The position numbers were made by a program, and so were the translations under genes. 64,000 bases of DNA from assembly GCF_002929505.1 (NCBI RefSeq), contig NZ_PJJL01000065.1:68478-132477 (forward strand). The letters run 5' to 3'. The notes below the pieces were generated by a model. It was given only the letters and a program-made list of their open reading frames with translations, had not been told where the DNA came from and ran no database searches. Positions within the stretch are counted from its first letter, which is position 1. Every line of letters starts with the position of its first letter. The stretch is from Cryobacterium sp. Y57 (GTDB lineage: Bacteria > Actinomycetota > Actinomycetes > Actinomycetales > Microbacteriaceae). Positions 43,099-52,234 of the stretch are shown one piece after another.

Positions 43099-43129
43099 CA
43101 CTTGACAATACCGGCTCCGAATCAGCAGT

Positions 43130-44521
43130 TCAGGCGTCGAACATGGTGCCGGGGTTCAGCAAGCCCAGTGGGTCGAAGACCGCTTTGAGCTGGCGTTGCA
43201 GGACGAGGCTCGTCTCACCGATCTCATCACGCAGCCAGCGACGCTTCAGCACGCCGACACCGTGTTCGCCGGTGAGAGTGCCGCCCAAAGCGAGCGCAGC
43301 CTGAAACATCTCGTCGGCGGCGGCCCAGATCTCATCGGGCACCACCGCATCCCCTGCACCGCCATGCGGAATGACGAAGTTCGGGTGCAGGTTACCGTCG
43401 CCGGCGTGGGCGACGGTGGGAATGGGGATGCCGGTGCGTGCGCTGATCTCGGCGATGACGGCGAACATCTCGGCCATGCGCGAACGCGGCACCGACACGT
43501 CTTCGATGAGCACCCGACCGAACTGTTCGAGGGCGGGGTGCATGGCGCGACGAATGGCCAGCAGGCGGTCGCCGGAGGCAGCATCCGTTGACAAACTGGC
43601 TTGGCCGCCAGCTGCCCGGAGCACCACCACGGCCGCCTCGGCTTCGGCGAGCGCCGCCGGTCCGTCGGTCTGCACGAGGAGAAACGCACCCTGGCCGAGT
43701 GGCAGGCCGGCCGAGCCGTCGGGCCCGAGGTATGCGGTCACCATGCCGAGCGCTACCGGGTCGATCAGTTCCATCACTGCGGGACGGAACCGTGCGGCAG
43801 TGATCAAAGCGCTGGCTGCGGCCGCCGCCATCACCGTGTCAAAAACCGCACCGATGGTGGCAACCGTGCCAGCAGTCAGCGCGCGTACCCGCACCGTCGC
43901 ATCGACGATGACGCCGAGGGTGCCCTCGGATCCGGTGAGCAGCGCGGTGAGATCGTAGCCGGTGACGCCCTTGACCGTGCGATGCCCGGTGCGCAGCAGA
44001 CTGCCGTCGGCGAGCACGACGGTCAGGCCGAGCACAGCTTCCCGGGTGACCCCATACTTCGCGCAGAGCAGCCCACCGGCATTCGTGGCGATGTTACCGC
44101 CGACGGTGGAGATGCCCTTGCTGGCCGGGTCCGGGGCAAACCAGAGATCCTGTTTGGCGAGGACGTCGTTGAAGTGCTGATTGATCACGCCGGCCTCGAC
44201 GACAGCAAGTTCGTCGTCGGGGTTGATTTCGATGATGCGGGTCAGACCGGCCACGCTCAGCACGATGGACCCGTCGGTACCACAGGCTCCGCCCGACAGG
44301 CCGGTTCCGGAGCCACGTGTGACTACCGGTACCCGAAATTCGGTCGCAATGCGCAGCGCCGATTGAACGTGATCGACCGTCGTAGCGCGCACGATGGCAA
44401 GCGGCGTACCGTCGGCCACCCAGCCGGATTTGTCGGCGCGGTTGGCCGCTAGGTCGAGGGGATCGACGCTGACGATCGCGCCGAGCTCGGACTGGAGGCG
44501 CAACAGTGCGTTCATCGCCAC
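43130..44521 (-). CDS. FAD-linked oxidase, GlcD (glycolate oxidase subunit D) type
   Basis: The 463-residue flavoenzyme has an N-terminal FAD-binding PCMH domain (VPVVTRGSGTGLSGGACGTD and WFAPDPASKGISTVGGNIAT NAGG-type loops) and a C-terminal FAD_oxidase domain (IPIPTVAHAGDGNLHPNFVI, GTLTGEHGVGVLKRRWLRDE). It is full length for GlcD and D-lactate dehydrogenase-like enzymes; the substrate is a 2-hydroxy acid, not determined. GTG 44521 or ATG 44515 can start it. GlcE/GlcF partners are absent. Confidence 0.9.
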   Translation of the reverse strand: MAMNALLRLQSELGAIVSVDPLDLAANRADKSGWVADGTPLAIVRATTVDHVQSALRIATEFRVPVVTRGSGTGLSGGACGTDGSIVLSVAGLTRIIEINPDDELAVVEAGVINQHFNDVLAKQDLWFAPDPASKGISTVGGNIATNAGGLLCAKYGVTREAVLGLTVVLADGSLLRTGHRTVKGVTGYDLTALLTGSEGTLGVIVDATVRVRALTAGTVATIGAVFDTVMAAAAASALITAARFRPAVMELIDPVALGMVTAYLGPDGSAGLPLGQGAFLLVQTDGPAALAEAEAAVVVLRAAGGQASLSTDAASGDRLLAIRRAMHPALEQFGRVLIEDVSVPRSRMAEMFAVIAEISARTGIPIPTVAHAGDGNLHPNFVIPHGGAGDAVVPDEIWAAADEMFQAALALGGTLTGEHGVGVLKRRWLRDEIGETSLVLQRQLKAVFDPLGLLNPGTMFDA

Positions 44522-44831
44522 AGTCTATCGACCCGCTCCGTGTCTGATTCTGCGCTACCGCCTTCCGGTCGGGCCTGGCAGGCTCGGGCGTTGCCCCGAC
44601 CTGCTGTTGACCAGCGACCTGACGCTGGGAGGGAGCTGGCCGCCTCGGGCTCACCGTTGGCCCCGGGCGCACTCGCTGCCCGCGGGGCCGACCGGGCTCG
44701 GTGGGGCAAGTACGCCGGAGTACACCTGTGTCGGGCCCACAACAGCCTTCGCCCGTTTCCTCCAAGCAGACCAGCCGAGGGTTGGAGCCTCCCACAAGCC
44801 AACCCGGGTTCGCGCCCGTTAGCCTGAGAGA
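44522..44831. other. 310-nt gap without a recognisable gene
   Basis: This GC-rich stretch separates the divergent GlcD-type and FAH-family genes. Its ORFs on both strands have biased, non-protein-like composition. It contains a perfect small hairpin CCAGCG-ACCTGA-CGCTGG (44611-44628) and several CCCG/CGGG runs. I compared it by eye with RNase P RNA, tmRNA and SRP RNA signatures and found no match. It may hold the two promoters and possibly an unrecognised RNA. Confidence 0.35.
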
Positions 44832-45707
44832 GTGAAATTTGCGCATTTGAGAGTTGACGGTTCCTCCATTCCCCGATTGGCCGTGATCTTTGACGATGCG
44901 GCGCTGTTCCTGGACGACGTCATTGACGACGCCCCGCGTGACCTGCAAGACCTGCTCGAACAGGGCGACGCTGAGTACGAACGCATCCGCGCGATCAGCC
45001 TCGACGCCGCCTCCAACGGCGCTGTACTCACCTCGGTCGACGAACTGCGACACTCTTCCGCGGTGCTCAGACCGCCGCAGATCATCGCGATCGGCGCCAA
45101 TTACGCCGCTCACTCCTCCGAGCTGAGCCTGCGCCTCGAAACGGCGGCGACCGTGTTCTCGCTCTGGCCCAACTCGCTCACCGGGCACGGCTCGACCATC
45201 ACCTGGCCGCGCGACCTCACCACCCAGGTCGACTACGAAGCCGAATTGGGTGTCATCATCGGCCGCCCGGCTCGCAACGTGTCAGTCGTCGACGCCCTGG
45301 ACTATGTCTTCGGGTACACGGTCGTGAACGACATCACCGCTCGCGATCTGCAGTTCTCGGAAGCACAATGGTCTCGCTGCAAATCCTTTGATGGCTTCAC
45401 CCCGACCGGCCCGCTCGTCGTCACCGCCGATGAGATCGGTGACCCGCAGAACCTGTGGCTGACCACCCACGTCGACGGCCGTATTCTGCAGGACGCTTCG
45501 AGCGGCGACATGGTGCGCACCGTCGCGGAGATCATCTCCTACTTGTCCACAACCTCCACTCTTCTGCCGGGAACCCTGATCTCCACCGGCAGTCCAGGCG
45601 GCGCCGGCTACAGCCGGAAACCTTCGATTTTTTTACGCGACGGATCGACCGTGACCATTTCGATCGACAAGATCGGCATGCTCACGACGCACTGTCGCGA
45701 AATCTAG
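44832..45707 (+). CDS. Fumarylacetoacetate hydrolase-family protein
   Basis: The 291-residue enzyme has the FAH C-terminal fold. Metal-ligand region VDYEAELGVIIGR, then VFGYTVVNDITARDLQ, KSFDGFTPTGP (substrate loop) and ISTGSPGGAGYSRKPSIFLR are typical. Members hydrolyse acylpyruvates or decarboxylate/hydrate related oxo acids in catabolic pathways; the substrate is unknown. GTG 44832 is used, preceded by GAGAG. It might act with the divergent GlcD-type oxidase, but no evidence beyond proximity. Confidence 0.88.
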   Translation: MKFAHLRVDGSSIPRLAVIFDDAALFLDDVIDDAPRDLQDLLEQGDAEYERIRAISLDAASNGAVLTSVDELRHSSAVLRPPQIIAIGANYAAHSSELSLRLETAATVFSLWPNSLTGHGSTITWPRDLTTQVDYEAELGVIIGRPARNVSVVDALDYVFGYTVVNDITARDLQFSEAQWSRCKSFDGFTPTGPLVVTADEIGDPQNLWLTTHVDGRILQDASSGDMVRTVAEIISYLSTTSTLLPGTLISTGSPGGAGYSRKPSIFLRDGSTVTISIDKIGMLTTHCREI

Positions 45708-45717
45708 TCGCAGCCGG

Positions 45718-45792
45718 TCAGAGGCGCGGGTCGAACCCCAGCCAATCGTCGTCGTGCACCTGCGCTTCCGCCCCGACGATGCCTTCGACCAC
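45718..45792 (-). CDS. Candidate 24-residue small ORF following the purine permease
   Basis: A GTG codon at 45792 directly follows the permease stop codon (TGA-GTG) and opens a frame for 24 residues, starting VEGIVGAEAQV and ending HDDDWLGFDPRL, before TGA at 45718. The peptide has an acidic, Trp-containing end that looks less random than other short frames. It would be translated by reinitiation. Very short, so only a candidate. Confidence 0.3.
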   Translation of the reverse strand: MVEGIVGAEAQVHDDDWLGFDPRL

Positions 45793-47262
45793 TCAGCCGA
45801 TCAGCGCCTCGACCGGACCACGCACGAAGAAGAGTATGAAACCGACGGCGACGACCCATAGCAGCGGACTGATCTCACGCGCCTTGCCGGAGAGGCTGCG
45901 CACCAGCACCCAGCTGATGAAACCCGCACCGATACCGTTGGCGATTGAGTAGGTCAGCGGCATCACGATGATCGTCAGAAAGATCGGCAGCGTGCTGGAG
46001 AATTCGGTGAAGTCGAGGTGGCGAATCTGCGACACCATGAGCGCTCCGACGATGACGAGCGCCGCAGCAGCCACTTCCAGCGGCACGATCTGGGTGAGCG
46101 GGGTGAAGAACATGGCGGCCAAAAAGAGGATGCCGGTGACTACGTTGGCAACGCCCGTGCGGGCTCCCTCTCCGATGCCGGCCCCCGATTCGATGAACAC
46201 GGTGTTCGACGAGGCACTCGTCGCACCACCGGCGACGGCTCCGATACCCTCGACGATGAGCGCGGATTTCAGCCGCGGGAACTTTCCGTCCTTGTCGGCC
46301 AGTCCGGCCTCACTGGCCAGGCCGGTCATGGTTCCCATGGCGTCGAAGAAGTTCGTGAAGACGAGGGTGAAGACGAGCATTACGGCGGCGAGCATGCCGA
46401 TGCGCTCGAACGCGCCGAAGGACACTTGGCCGATCAATGCGAAGTCGGGCAGGGCGACCACGCTCGTCGGCAGCACGGGCGCGTTCAGGTTCCAACCGGC
46501 CGGGTTGGTACCGAACGAGGGTCCCACCCTGAAGATTGCCTCGAGAATGACGGCGATGATGGTCGTCACGACGATGCCGATCAACAGTGCAGCCTTCACC
46601 CTACGGGCCACAAGGACCCCCATGATGATGAGCCCGATCACGAAAACCGCCGTCGGCAACGTTGCGATCGAGCCAGCGTCGCCGAGCTGCACCGGCGGCG
46701 AGTTCGCACCACTGGCCCGCACGAAACCGGAGTCGACTAGGCCGATGAACGCGATAAACAGGCCGATTCCTACCGTGATGGCGATTTTCAGCGGCCGGGG
46801 AATGGCGTTGAAGATCAGTTCGCGCAGGCCGGTCGAGGCGAGAAGCACGATGATGAGCCCGTTAATGACAACAAGGCCCATCGCTTCGGCCCAGGTGACC
46901 TGGCCGACGACGCTCACGGCGAGGAACGAGTTGATGCCGAGCCCGGCTGCTAAACCGTAGGGCAGGCGGGCGATGACGCCGAACAGAATAGTCATGACTC
47001 CGGCAGTCAGCGCGGTGACGGCGGCTACCTGCTCGTTGGGAAGCCAGCCGCCCTCTACGTCGACGGCGGCCTGGTCGGCGCTGAACCCGCCGAGAATGAG
47101 CGGGTTCAAGATAACGATGTAGGCCATCGTCACGAAGGTGACGACTCCGCCACGGAATTCTCTTGACCAGGTGGAGCCACGGCTGGAGATCTCGAAGTAC
47201 GCATCGACGCGGGCTTTCAGGCCACGCGGCGCGGCAGTCGTGGGTGTTTCAATGCTCGAAAT
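45793..47262 (-). CDS. NCS2/AzgA-type purine (hypoxanthine/guanine) permease, apparent ATT start
   Basis: The permease of about 489 residues carries LKARVDAYFEISSRGSTWSR followed by EFRGGVVTFVTMAYIVILNP, an N-terminal pattern diagnostic of the AzgA subfamily. RLPYGLAAGLGINSFLAVSV, FTNFFDAMGTMTGLASEAG and TVFIESGAGIGEGARTGVAN follow. The conserved N-terminus continues well upstream of the first GTG (47133), but no ATG, GTG or TTG occurs before the stop at 47287-47289. ATT at 47262 has GGGAG six bases upstream and is the best start; ATT at 47253 is an alternative. About 13 helices. Likely proton symport of purines. Confidence 0.85.
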   Translation of the reverse strand: MSSIETPTTAAPRGLKARVDAYFEISSRGSTWSREFRGGVVTFVTMAYIVILNPLILGGFSADQAAVDVEGGWLPNEQVAAVTALTAGVMTILFGVIARLPYGLAAGLGINSFLAVSVVGQVTWAEAMGLVVINGLIIVLLASTGLRELIFNAIPRPLKIAITVGIGLFIAFIGLVDSGFVRASGANSPPVQLGDAGSIATLPTAVFVIGLIIMGVLVARRVKAALLIGIVVTTIIAVILEAIFRVGPSFGTNPAGWNLNAPVLPTSVVALPDFALIGQVSFGAFERIGMLAAVMLVFTLVFTNFFDAMGTMTGLASEAGLADKDGKFPRLKSALIVEGIGAVAGGATSASSNTVFIESGAGIGEGARTGVANVVTGILFLAAMFFTPLTQIVPLEVAAAALVIVGALMVSQIRHLDFTEFSSTLPIFLTIIVMPLTYSIANGIGAGFISWVLVRSLSGKAREISPLLWVVAVGFILFFVRGPVEALIG

Positions 47263-47328
47263 GGTGTACTCCCGGTGCCGTGGCTCTTAACGCAAGGTCT
47301 TAGTCTACGACCAGGCCAGGCACACTAC

Positions 47329-48894
47329 TTAAACGTGTGGCACGAACCGTCCCCAGGCCAGGCGCCGTTCCCGGTGCGGGTCCGCCTCGACCTGGTCGTA
47401 GCGATCGATGATCAGCGTCGCGCGCGTGGTTTCGTCGTAGAGCGGCCACTCGGTCGATGGCGCCCCGCCGTGCACGAAGCACAGCCACCAGCCCTGCATC
47501 CGTGTTGCGATGTCCTGAAAGGTGCGACGCCCGCCGAGCGCCGTCATGCCGCGGCCGAACCAGCCGTCGAGTCGATCGAACAACGGAAAGAGTTCGAGAC
47601 CGTGCGTGGCATCAAGGCCCATCAGCCGCAGCAGCCGTGGAGCGGCATCGAAACGGTAGAAGTACACCGGTGCGTACCGGGAATGTCGTTCGCCGACCTT
47701 CACGCTCGGATACCAGAAGGAGTAGTCGCCGCCGAAATCCAGCGCGGCCCGCAGCGCCGGAATGCCGGGATACTGCGCTTTGAGTGCCTTCTTCGCCTTC
47801 TTCTTGGTCTTCTTGAAGATTGCACGGATGCGCGCGGGCGTCGTGGCGAGAATATCGATGCGGCCGCTGAACAGCGAGCCCTCACGCGCGTTCGTGCCGA
47901 TGATGAGCGGGATGCGCGCCGCACGGCCATCCCGAAAAGCGTCGAGCGGCCGCTCCGGCAGAAAATCACCATCGATGACCGGGCAGAGCGGAATCATACC
48001 CGGGTCCTGATCGGGCGTACGCACGGTCAGCGCGGTTGTGGCGGCGGCGAGCAGTGCCGGGTCGGAGGCCAGCAACAGGCGGGCCGCGTCGGCGGTGCTG
48101 CGGGGGCCAGGGGCTTTGCTGAGGCTGTCCACGAACTCGCCAGCCCAGCGCGCCGTGATGTCACTCGGGTAAACCGCGTTCGGCGGCGCACTCTGCGCGA
48201 TCGCCCGCTGGAACAGGCCCGACGCGCTCGGCACGGTCATCAGTGTGGTGACCGCGTTGCCGCCGGCCGACTCGCCGAACAGGGTGACCGCATTCGGATC
48301 ACCGCCGAATGCGTGAATGTTGTTTTGCACCCACTGCAGGGCGGCGACCTGGTCTCGCAGGCCGAGGTTGTTCTCAAACGGATGCTCCAGCGAACCAAAT
48401 CGAGAAAAGTCCAGGTACCCGAGGGCACCCAGCCGGTAGTTCAGGCTGACGTAGACGATGCCGCCGCGCCGCACAAGCCCCTCCCCCTGCCGCGGAACCT
48501 CGCGGCTGGAACCGACACTGTAGGCGCCGCCGTGGATGAACACCATCACCGGTCGGAGGGCGTCCTGCAACTGCGCACCGGGGCGAATCCGTTGATCGGG
48601 TGCGATCACGTTGAGGTTGAGGCAGTCCTCCCCCTGCGGGATGCGTGGGTGCGCGCCGCGAAACTGGCCCTTGTAGCTTTGCGGGGCAATCAATCCCCAC
48701 ACGCTCGCATCACGCACACCGTGCCAGGTCGGGGCCGGCTGCGGGGCACGAAAGCGCAGATCGCCTACCGGAGCGGCCGCGTAGGGGATGCCGCGCCAGG
48801 CCACGACGCCGCGTTCACGAACTCCGCGGAGCAAACCGCCCGACACCCGCACTTCGAGACCCTGCTTGGTGGTCGGATCAGCGAGCTGGCTCAT
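47329..48894 (-). CDS. Type B carboxylesterase
   Basis: The 521-residue alpha/beta hydrolase has no signal peptide from the chosen start (MSQLADPTTKQ, 48894); the longer ORF is not protein-like. Motifs: AWRGIPYAAAPVGDLRFRAP, GEDCLNLNVIAP, VFIHGGAYSVGSS (oxyanion hole), TLFGESAGGNAVTTLM (nucleophile serine) and the catalytic histidine in DATHGLELFPLF. A Lys-rich helix (FKKTKKKAKKALKAQYPG, about 355-372) is an unusual surface feature. Substrate unknown. Confidence 0.92.
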   Translation of the reverse strand: MSQLADPTTKQGLEVRVSGGLLRGVRERGVVAWRGIPYAAAPVGDLRFRAPQPAPTWHGVRDASVWGLIAPQSYKGQFRGAHPRIPQGEDCLNLNVIAPDQRIRPGAQLQDALRPVMVFIHGGAYSVGSSREVPRQGEGLVRRGGIVYVSLNYRLGALGYLDFSRFGSLEHPFENNLGLRDQVAALQWVQNNIHAFGGDPNAVTLFGESAGGNAVTTLMTVPSASGLFQRAIAQSAPPNAVYPSDITARWAGEFVDSLSKAPGPRSTADAARLLLASDPALLAAATTALTVRTPDQDPGMIPLCPVIDGDFLPERPLDAFRDGRAARIPLIIGTNAREGSLFSGRIDILATTPARIRAIFKKTKKKAKKALKAQYPGIPALRAALDFGGDYSFWYPSVKVGERHSRYAPVYFYRFDAAPRLLRLMGLDATHGLELFPLFDRLDGWFGRGMTALGGRRTFQDIATRMQGWWLCFVHGGAPSTEWPLYDETTRATLIIDRYDQVEADPHRERRLAWGRFVPHV

Positions 48895-48975
48895 GAAATC
48901 GAGTCTATTCCGCAGTGCTGACCGGCTGCGACTACGCTCGACACAGATACCGCACCAGACGAAACGAGAACGCAC

Positions 48976-50253
48976 ATGGCACTGCCCTGGACACTGCACG
49001 GTGACGGAAAAACCGTCGAGGCGCAGGCTGTCGTCGGCCCTGGCGAACGACTGAGCTGGCCATTGACCATCGGTATCGGCTCTCAGCATGTCGTCGCCAT
49101 GTTCGGCGCTACCTTTCTGGTGCCCCTGCTCACCGGATTCCCACCGGGCACGACCCTGCTGTTCTCCGGCATAGGCACCCTGCTGTTTCTTCTGATCACC
49201 GGCAATAAACTGCCCAGCTACCTCGGGTCGTCGTTTGCGTTCATCGCGCCGATCACCGCGGCAACGGCCTCGGCTGGCATGGGCAGCGCCCTGTTCGGCA
49301 TCATGGCCGTCGGGGTGCTGCTCGCCTTGGTCGGCGTCATCGTGCAGCTCACCGGCACCGGCTGGATCGACCGGCTGATGCCGCCGATCGTGTCGGGCGC
49401 GATCGTCGCCCTCATCGGCTTCAATCTGGCTCCGGTGGCCAAGGCCAATTTCGACAAGGCACCGCTCACCGCACTCATCACACTCGTCGCGGTGATTCTT
49501 TGCACCGTGCTGTTTCGCGGCATCCTCGGCAGGCTCTCAATCTTTCTCGGCGTGCTCGTAGGCTACGTCGCCGCGATCTTCTTCGGTGAGGTGGACTTCA
49601 GCCGCGTGGCGGACGCGGCCTGGATCGGCCTGCCGCCGTTCACCGCGCCGGCCAACCCCTTCGAGAACCCGGCGGCGGTGTTCGGGGTGCTGCCCGCTTT
49701 TCTTCCCGTCGTGCTCGTGCTCATCGCCGAGAACGTCGGCCATATCAAAGGTGTGGCCCAGATGACGGATGCCAAGGTGAACCGACTCACCGGACGGGCC
49801 CTGCTCGCCGATGGCCTGGCCACCATGCTCGCCGGTTTTGGCGGCGGCAGCGGAACCACCACGTACGGTGAAAACATCGGTGTCATGGCGGCGACCCGCA
49901 TCTACTCCACAGCGGCCTACTGGGTCGCCGGAATCGTCGCTATCCTGCTCGGCCTCTCTCCCAAAATCGGTGCGATCATCTTCACGATCCCCGCTGGCGT
50001 GCTTGGCGGTGTCACCACCGCGCTCTACGGGCTGATCGGCGTCATCGGCGTCAAGATCTGGTTCGACAATAGGGTCGACTTCTCCAAGCCTGTGAACCAG
50101 TTCACCGCTGCGACCGCGCTCATTGTCGGTATCGCTGACTTCACACTCAACGCTGGAACACTCAGCTTCAACGGCATCGCGCTCGGAACGGTAGCGGCCA
50201 TCGTCATCTATCATCTGATGACCTGGCTCGGCCGAGTGCGCCGGACGGCCTGA
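48976..50253 (+). CDS. uraA: Uracil permease, NCS2 family
   Basis: The 425-residue permease has 14 predicted helices. RLSWPLTIGIGSQHVVAMFG near the N-terminus, VVLVLIAENVGHIKGVAQMT (uracil-binding glutamate) and LAGFGGGSGTTTYGENIGVM with AATRIYSTAAYW are the UraA signatures. It diverges from the carboxylesterase gene, 81 bp away. With the purine permease at 45.8-47.3 kb, this makes two nucleobase importers within 5 kb, but no salvage enzyme lies near. Confidence 0.93.
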   Translation: MALPWTLHGDGKTVEAQAVVGPGERLSWPLTIGIGSQHVVAMFGATFLVPLLTGFPPGTTLLFSGIGTLLFLLITGNKLPSYLGSSFAFIAPITAATASAGMGSALFGIMAVGVLLALVGVIVQLTGTGWIDRLMPPIVSGAIVALIGFNLAPVAKANFDKAPLTALITLVAVILCTVLFRGILGRLSIFLGVLVGYVAAIFFGEVDFSRVADAAWIGLPPFTAPANPFENPAAVFGVLPAFLPVVLVLIAENVGHIKGVAQMTDAKVNRLTGRALLADGLATMLAGFGGGSGTTTYGENIGVMAATRIYSTAAYWVAGIVAILLGLSPKIGAIIFTIPAGVLGGVTTALYGLIGVIGVKIWFDNRVDFSKPVNQFTAATALIVGIADFTLNAGTLSFNGIALGTVAAIVIYHLMTWLGRVRRTA

Positions 50254-50364
50254 CCCGCCCGCCCCGCGCGATGAGCGGATGAACGTGCCGGCCCGGGTAC
50301 CCAACAGCGCATGACTCGGGCTCGACGGCAGGCGCATCAATCAGGTGATCAGGTTCAGCTGATT

Positions 50365-50838
50365 TCAGGCACGAGACACGACGGTTTCCAGATCAGGGCC
50401 GAAGGTGAACGTGGCACGCACCGGGATCCCGGCGAGTACTCCCGGCAGCCAATGCCGGGCATCGTCCCACATCTCATCGACGGGCAGGCTCTCGATGTCG
50501 AACCAGACCGGGTTCAGCTCGTTCGATTCCCGCGGAGTTCCCGACCACTCGTCGCAGACGAACACGGTCGACTCCTGGCTCCAGTCGTGGCGGTGCGGGA
50601 ACAGATACGTGAGAAAGCCGAGTTCGGTCAGGGCTGATGCCGCCACCACGAGTCCGGATTCCTCCTCGATTTCGCGAACGGCCGCATCCACTGCGCTCTC
50701 ACCGATTTCGAGCTTGCCGCCGAGGCCGACTATATTGCCCGCGCCGAGGCCTTTCTTCTTGCGGCCCAGCAGTACCTGCCGGTCACCTTCGGGAGATAGC
50801 CGAGTGAGATAGCACACGCACACCTGGGGCAAAGTCAT
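50365..50838 (-). CDS. Nudix hydrolase (8-oxo-dGTP diphosphatase type)
   Basis: The 157-residue Nudix protein has the box GGKLEIGESAVDAAVREIEE ESG at about 40-63, in the consensus GX5EX7REUXEEXGU. LGRKKKGLGAGNIVGLGGK before it is typical of MTH1-like members that sanitise oxidised nucleotides. It diverges from the mycoredoxin gene. Substrate prediction rests only on similarity of the flanking region. Confidence 0.88.
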   Translation of the reverse strand: MTLPQVCVCYLTRLSPEGDRQVLLGRKKKGLGAGNIVGLGGKLEIGESAVDAAVREIEEESGLVVAASALTELGFLTYLFPHRHDWSQESTVFVCDEWSGTPRESNELNPVWFDIESLPVDEMWDDARHWLPGVLAGIPVRATFTFGPDLETVVSRA

Positions 50839-50911
50839 TGGTGTAGCTTAATGCTCACTCAACAGCAGGCGCACGAAGCGGACTCTAAGGCGGCGGGGAT
50901 AAGCTGCGCAT

Positions 50912-51166
50912 ATGGACTTTGTACCCGCTACCGGAACCATCACCATGTTCACGACCGATTGGTGCGGTTACTGCAAACGATTGAAGAAGCAACTCGACAG
51001 CGTCGGGATTGGCTACACCGAGGTGAACATTGAGCGAGTTGACGGTACGCCGGAGCTGGTGATGAGCCTCAACAACGGCAACCAGACCGTGCCGACCATT
51101 TTGTACCCCGACGGATCGGCTGCGACCAACCCCTCGCTGGCCCAAGTGCAGGCAAAACTAGCCTGA
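50912..51166 (+). CDS. mrx1: Mycoredoxin (glutaredoxin-like, CGYC)
   Basis: The 84-residue thioredoxin-fold protein has active site WCGYC (Cys18, Cys21) and the cis-proline loop QTVPTILYPDGS. CGYC with this length is characteristic of actinobacterial mycoredoxin-1, which uses mycothiol to reduce mixed disulfides. It supports a mycothiol-making host. Encoded alone. Confidence 0.9.
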   Translation: MDFVPATGTITMFTTDWCGYCKRLKKQLDSVGIGYTEVNIERVDGTPELVMSLNNGNQTVPTILYPDGSAATNPSLAQVQAKLA

Positions 51167-51200
51167 ACTGGCCTAACCTGACCGCCCCGCTCGCGCCGGC

Positions 51201-52229
51201 CTAGCCGAACAGTACAGACGCCTCATCGTAGCGGGCCGGTGAGACCCGCTTGAGGCCGATGGTGGCCGAGGCGATGCTCACGACATCGATCTCGGTCCCG
51301 CGCAGGGACACCATGGAACCCCACTGCTCGTTGTGGATCGCGTCGACCGCTGCCATTCCGAGCCGCGTGGCGAGCACTCGGTCGTAGGCCGATGGCGCCC
51401 CGCCACGCTGGGTGTGGCCCAGCACCGTTGCCCGGCTTTCGATACCGGTATGTTCCTCGATGAGCGGGGCGATAATCTCGCTGATTCCGCCGAGACGGGG
51501 CCGGTGGAAAGCGTCGAGACCCTTGGTCGAGTGCGCCTCCTCCATGCCGGCGAGCAAAAAGCCCTCCGAAACGACGATGACCGGGGCTCGGCCACGGTCA
51601 CGCACACGCTCCACCCACTCGCAGATCTGCGCGATCGACTTGGGCTGCTCGGGAATGAGAATGGCGTGGGCACCGCCGGCCATCCCGGAGTGCAGCGCGA
51701 TCCAGCCGACGTGGCGTCCCATAACTTCAACAACCATGCAGCGGCCGTGGGACTCGGCGGTGGTGCGCAAACGGTCGATCGCCTCGGTGGCGATCTCGAC
51801 AGCGGTGTTGAAACCGAAAGAATAATCGGTGGCCTCAAGGTCGTTGTCGATGGTTTTCGGAACCCCGACAATGTTGAGGCCGGCCTCGGTGAGCCGGTGC
51901 GCGGCGGTCAGCGTGCCTTCCCCGCCGATGGCGATCACGGCGTCGATACCCTGTGCATCGAGAGTGCGCTGGATATTCTTCGGACCGCCATTCTCACCCT
52001 CAAACGGGTTGGTGCGGGAACTGCCGAGGATGGTTCCACCCTGACGGGACAGGCCGCGCACACTGTGGCGGTCGAGGGGCATGAACTCGTTCTGCACGAG
52101 TCCGCGCCAACCATTGCGAATTCCGACGAACTCAAAGTCGTGCGTGCGCACACCCTTGAGCACGGCGCCGCGAATAACCGCGTTGAGTCCGGGGCAATCG
52201 CCGCCGCTGGTGAGAATACCGATCTTCAT
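51201..52229 (-). CDS. pfkA: 6-phosphofructokinase
   Basis: The 342-residue enzyme phosphorylates fructose 6-phosphate in glycolysis. MKIGILTSGGDCPGLNAVIR (phosphate loop), GGEGTLTAAHRL, VGVPKTIDNDLEATDYSFGF (catalytic Asp) and VEVMGRHVGWIALHSGMAGG are present. GGEG with Gly, together with PKTIDND, is the pattern of ATP-dependent actinobacterial PFKs (Streptomyces type); a PPi enzyme would normally have Asp at the Gly position. The gene follows the SNF2 helicase gene by five bases. Confidence 0.92.
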   Translation of the reverse strand: MKIGILTSGGDCPGLNAVIRGAVLKGVRTHDFEFVGIRNGWRGLVQNEFMPLDRHSVRGLSRQGGTILGSSRTNPFEGENGGPKNIQRTLDAQGIDAVIAIGGEGTLTAAHRLTEAGLNIVGVPKTIDNDLEATDYSFGFNTAVEIATEAIDRLRTTAESHGRCMVVEVMGRHVGWIALHSGMAGGAHAILIPEQPKSIAQICEWVERVRDRGRAPVIVVSEGFLLAGMEEAHSTKGLDAFHRPRLGGISEIIAPLIEEHTGIESRATVLGHTQRGGAPSAYDRVLATRLGMAAVDAIHNEQWGSMVSLRGTEIDVVSIASATIGLKRVSPARYDEASVLFG

Positions 52230-52234
52230 ACGGT

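Noticed and set aside
44522-44831. RNase P RNA, tmRNA or SRP RNA in the GC-rich gap
   Set aside because: None of the conserved core sequences of these RNAs is visible on either strand.
44094-45188. 364-codon minus-strand ORF across the GlcD/FAH gap
   Set aside because: Overlaps two well-supported genes and has no recognisable motif.
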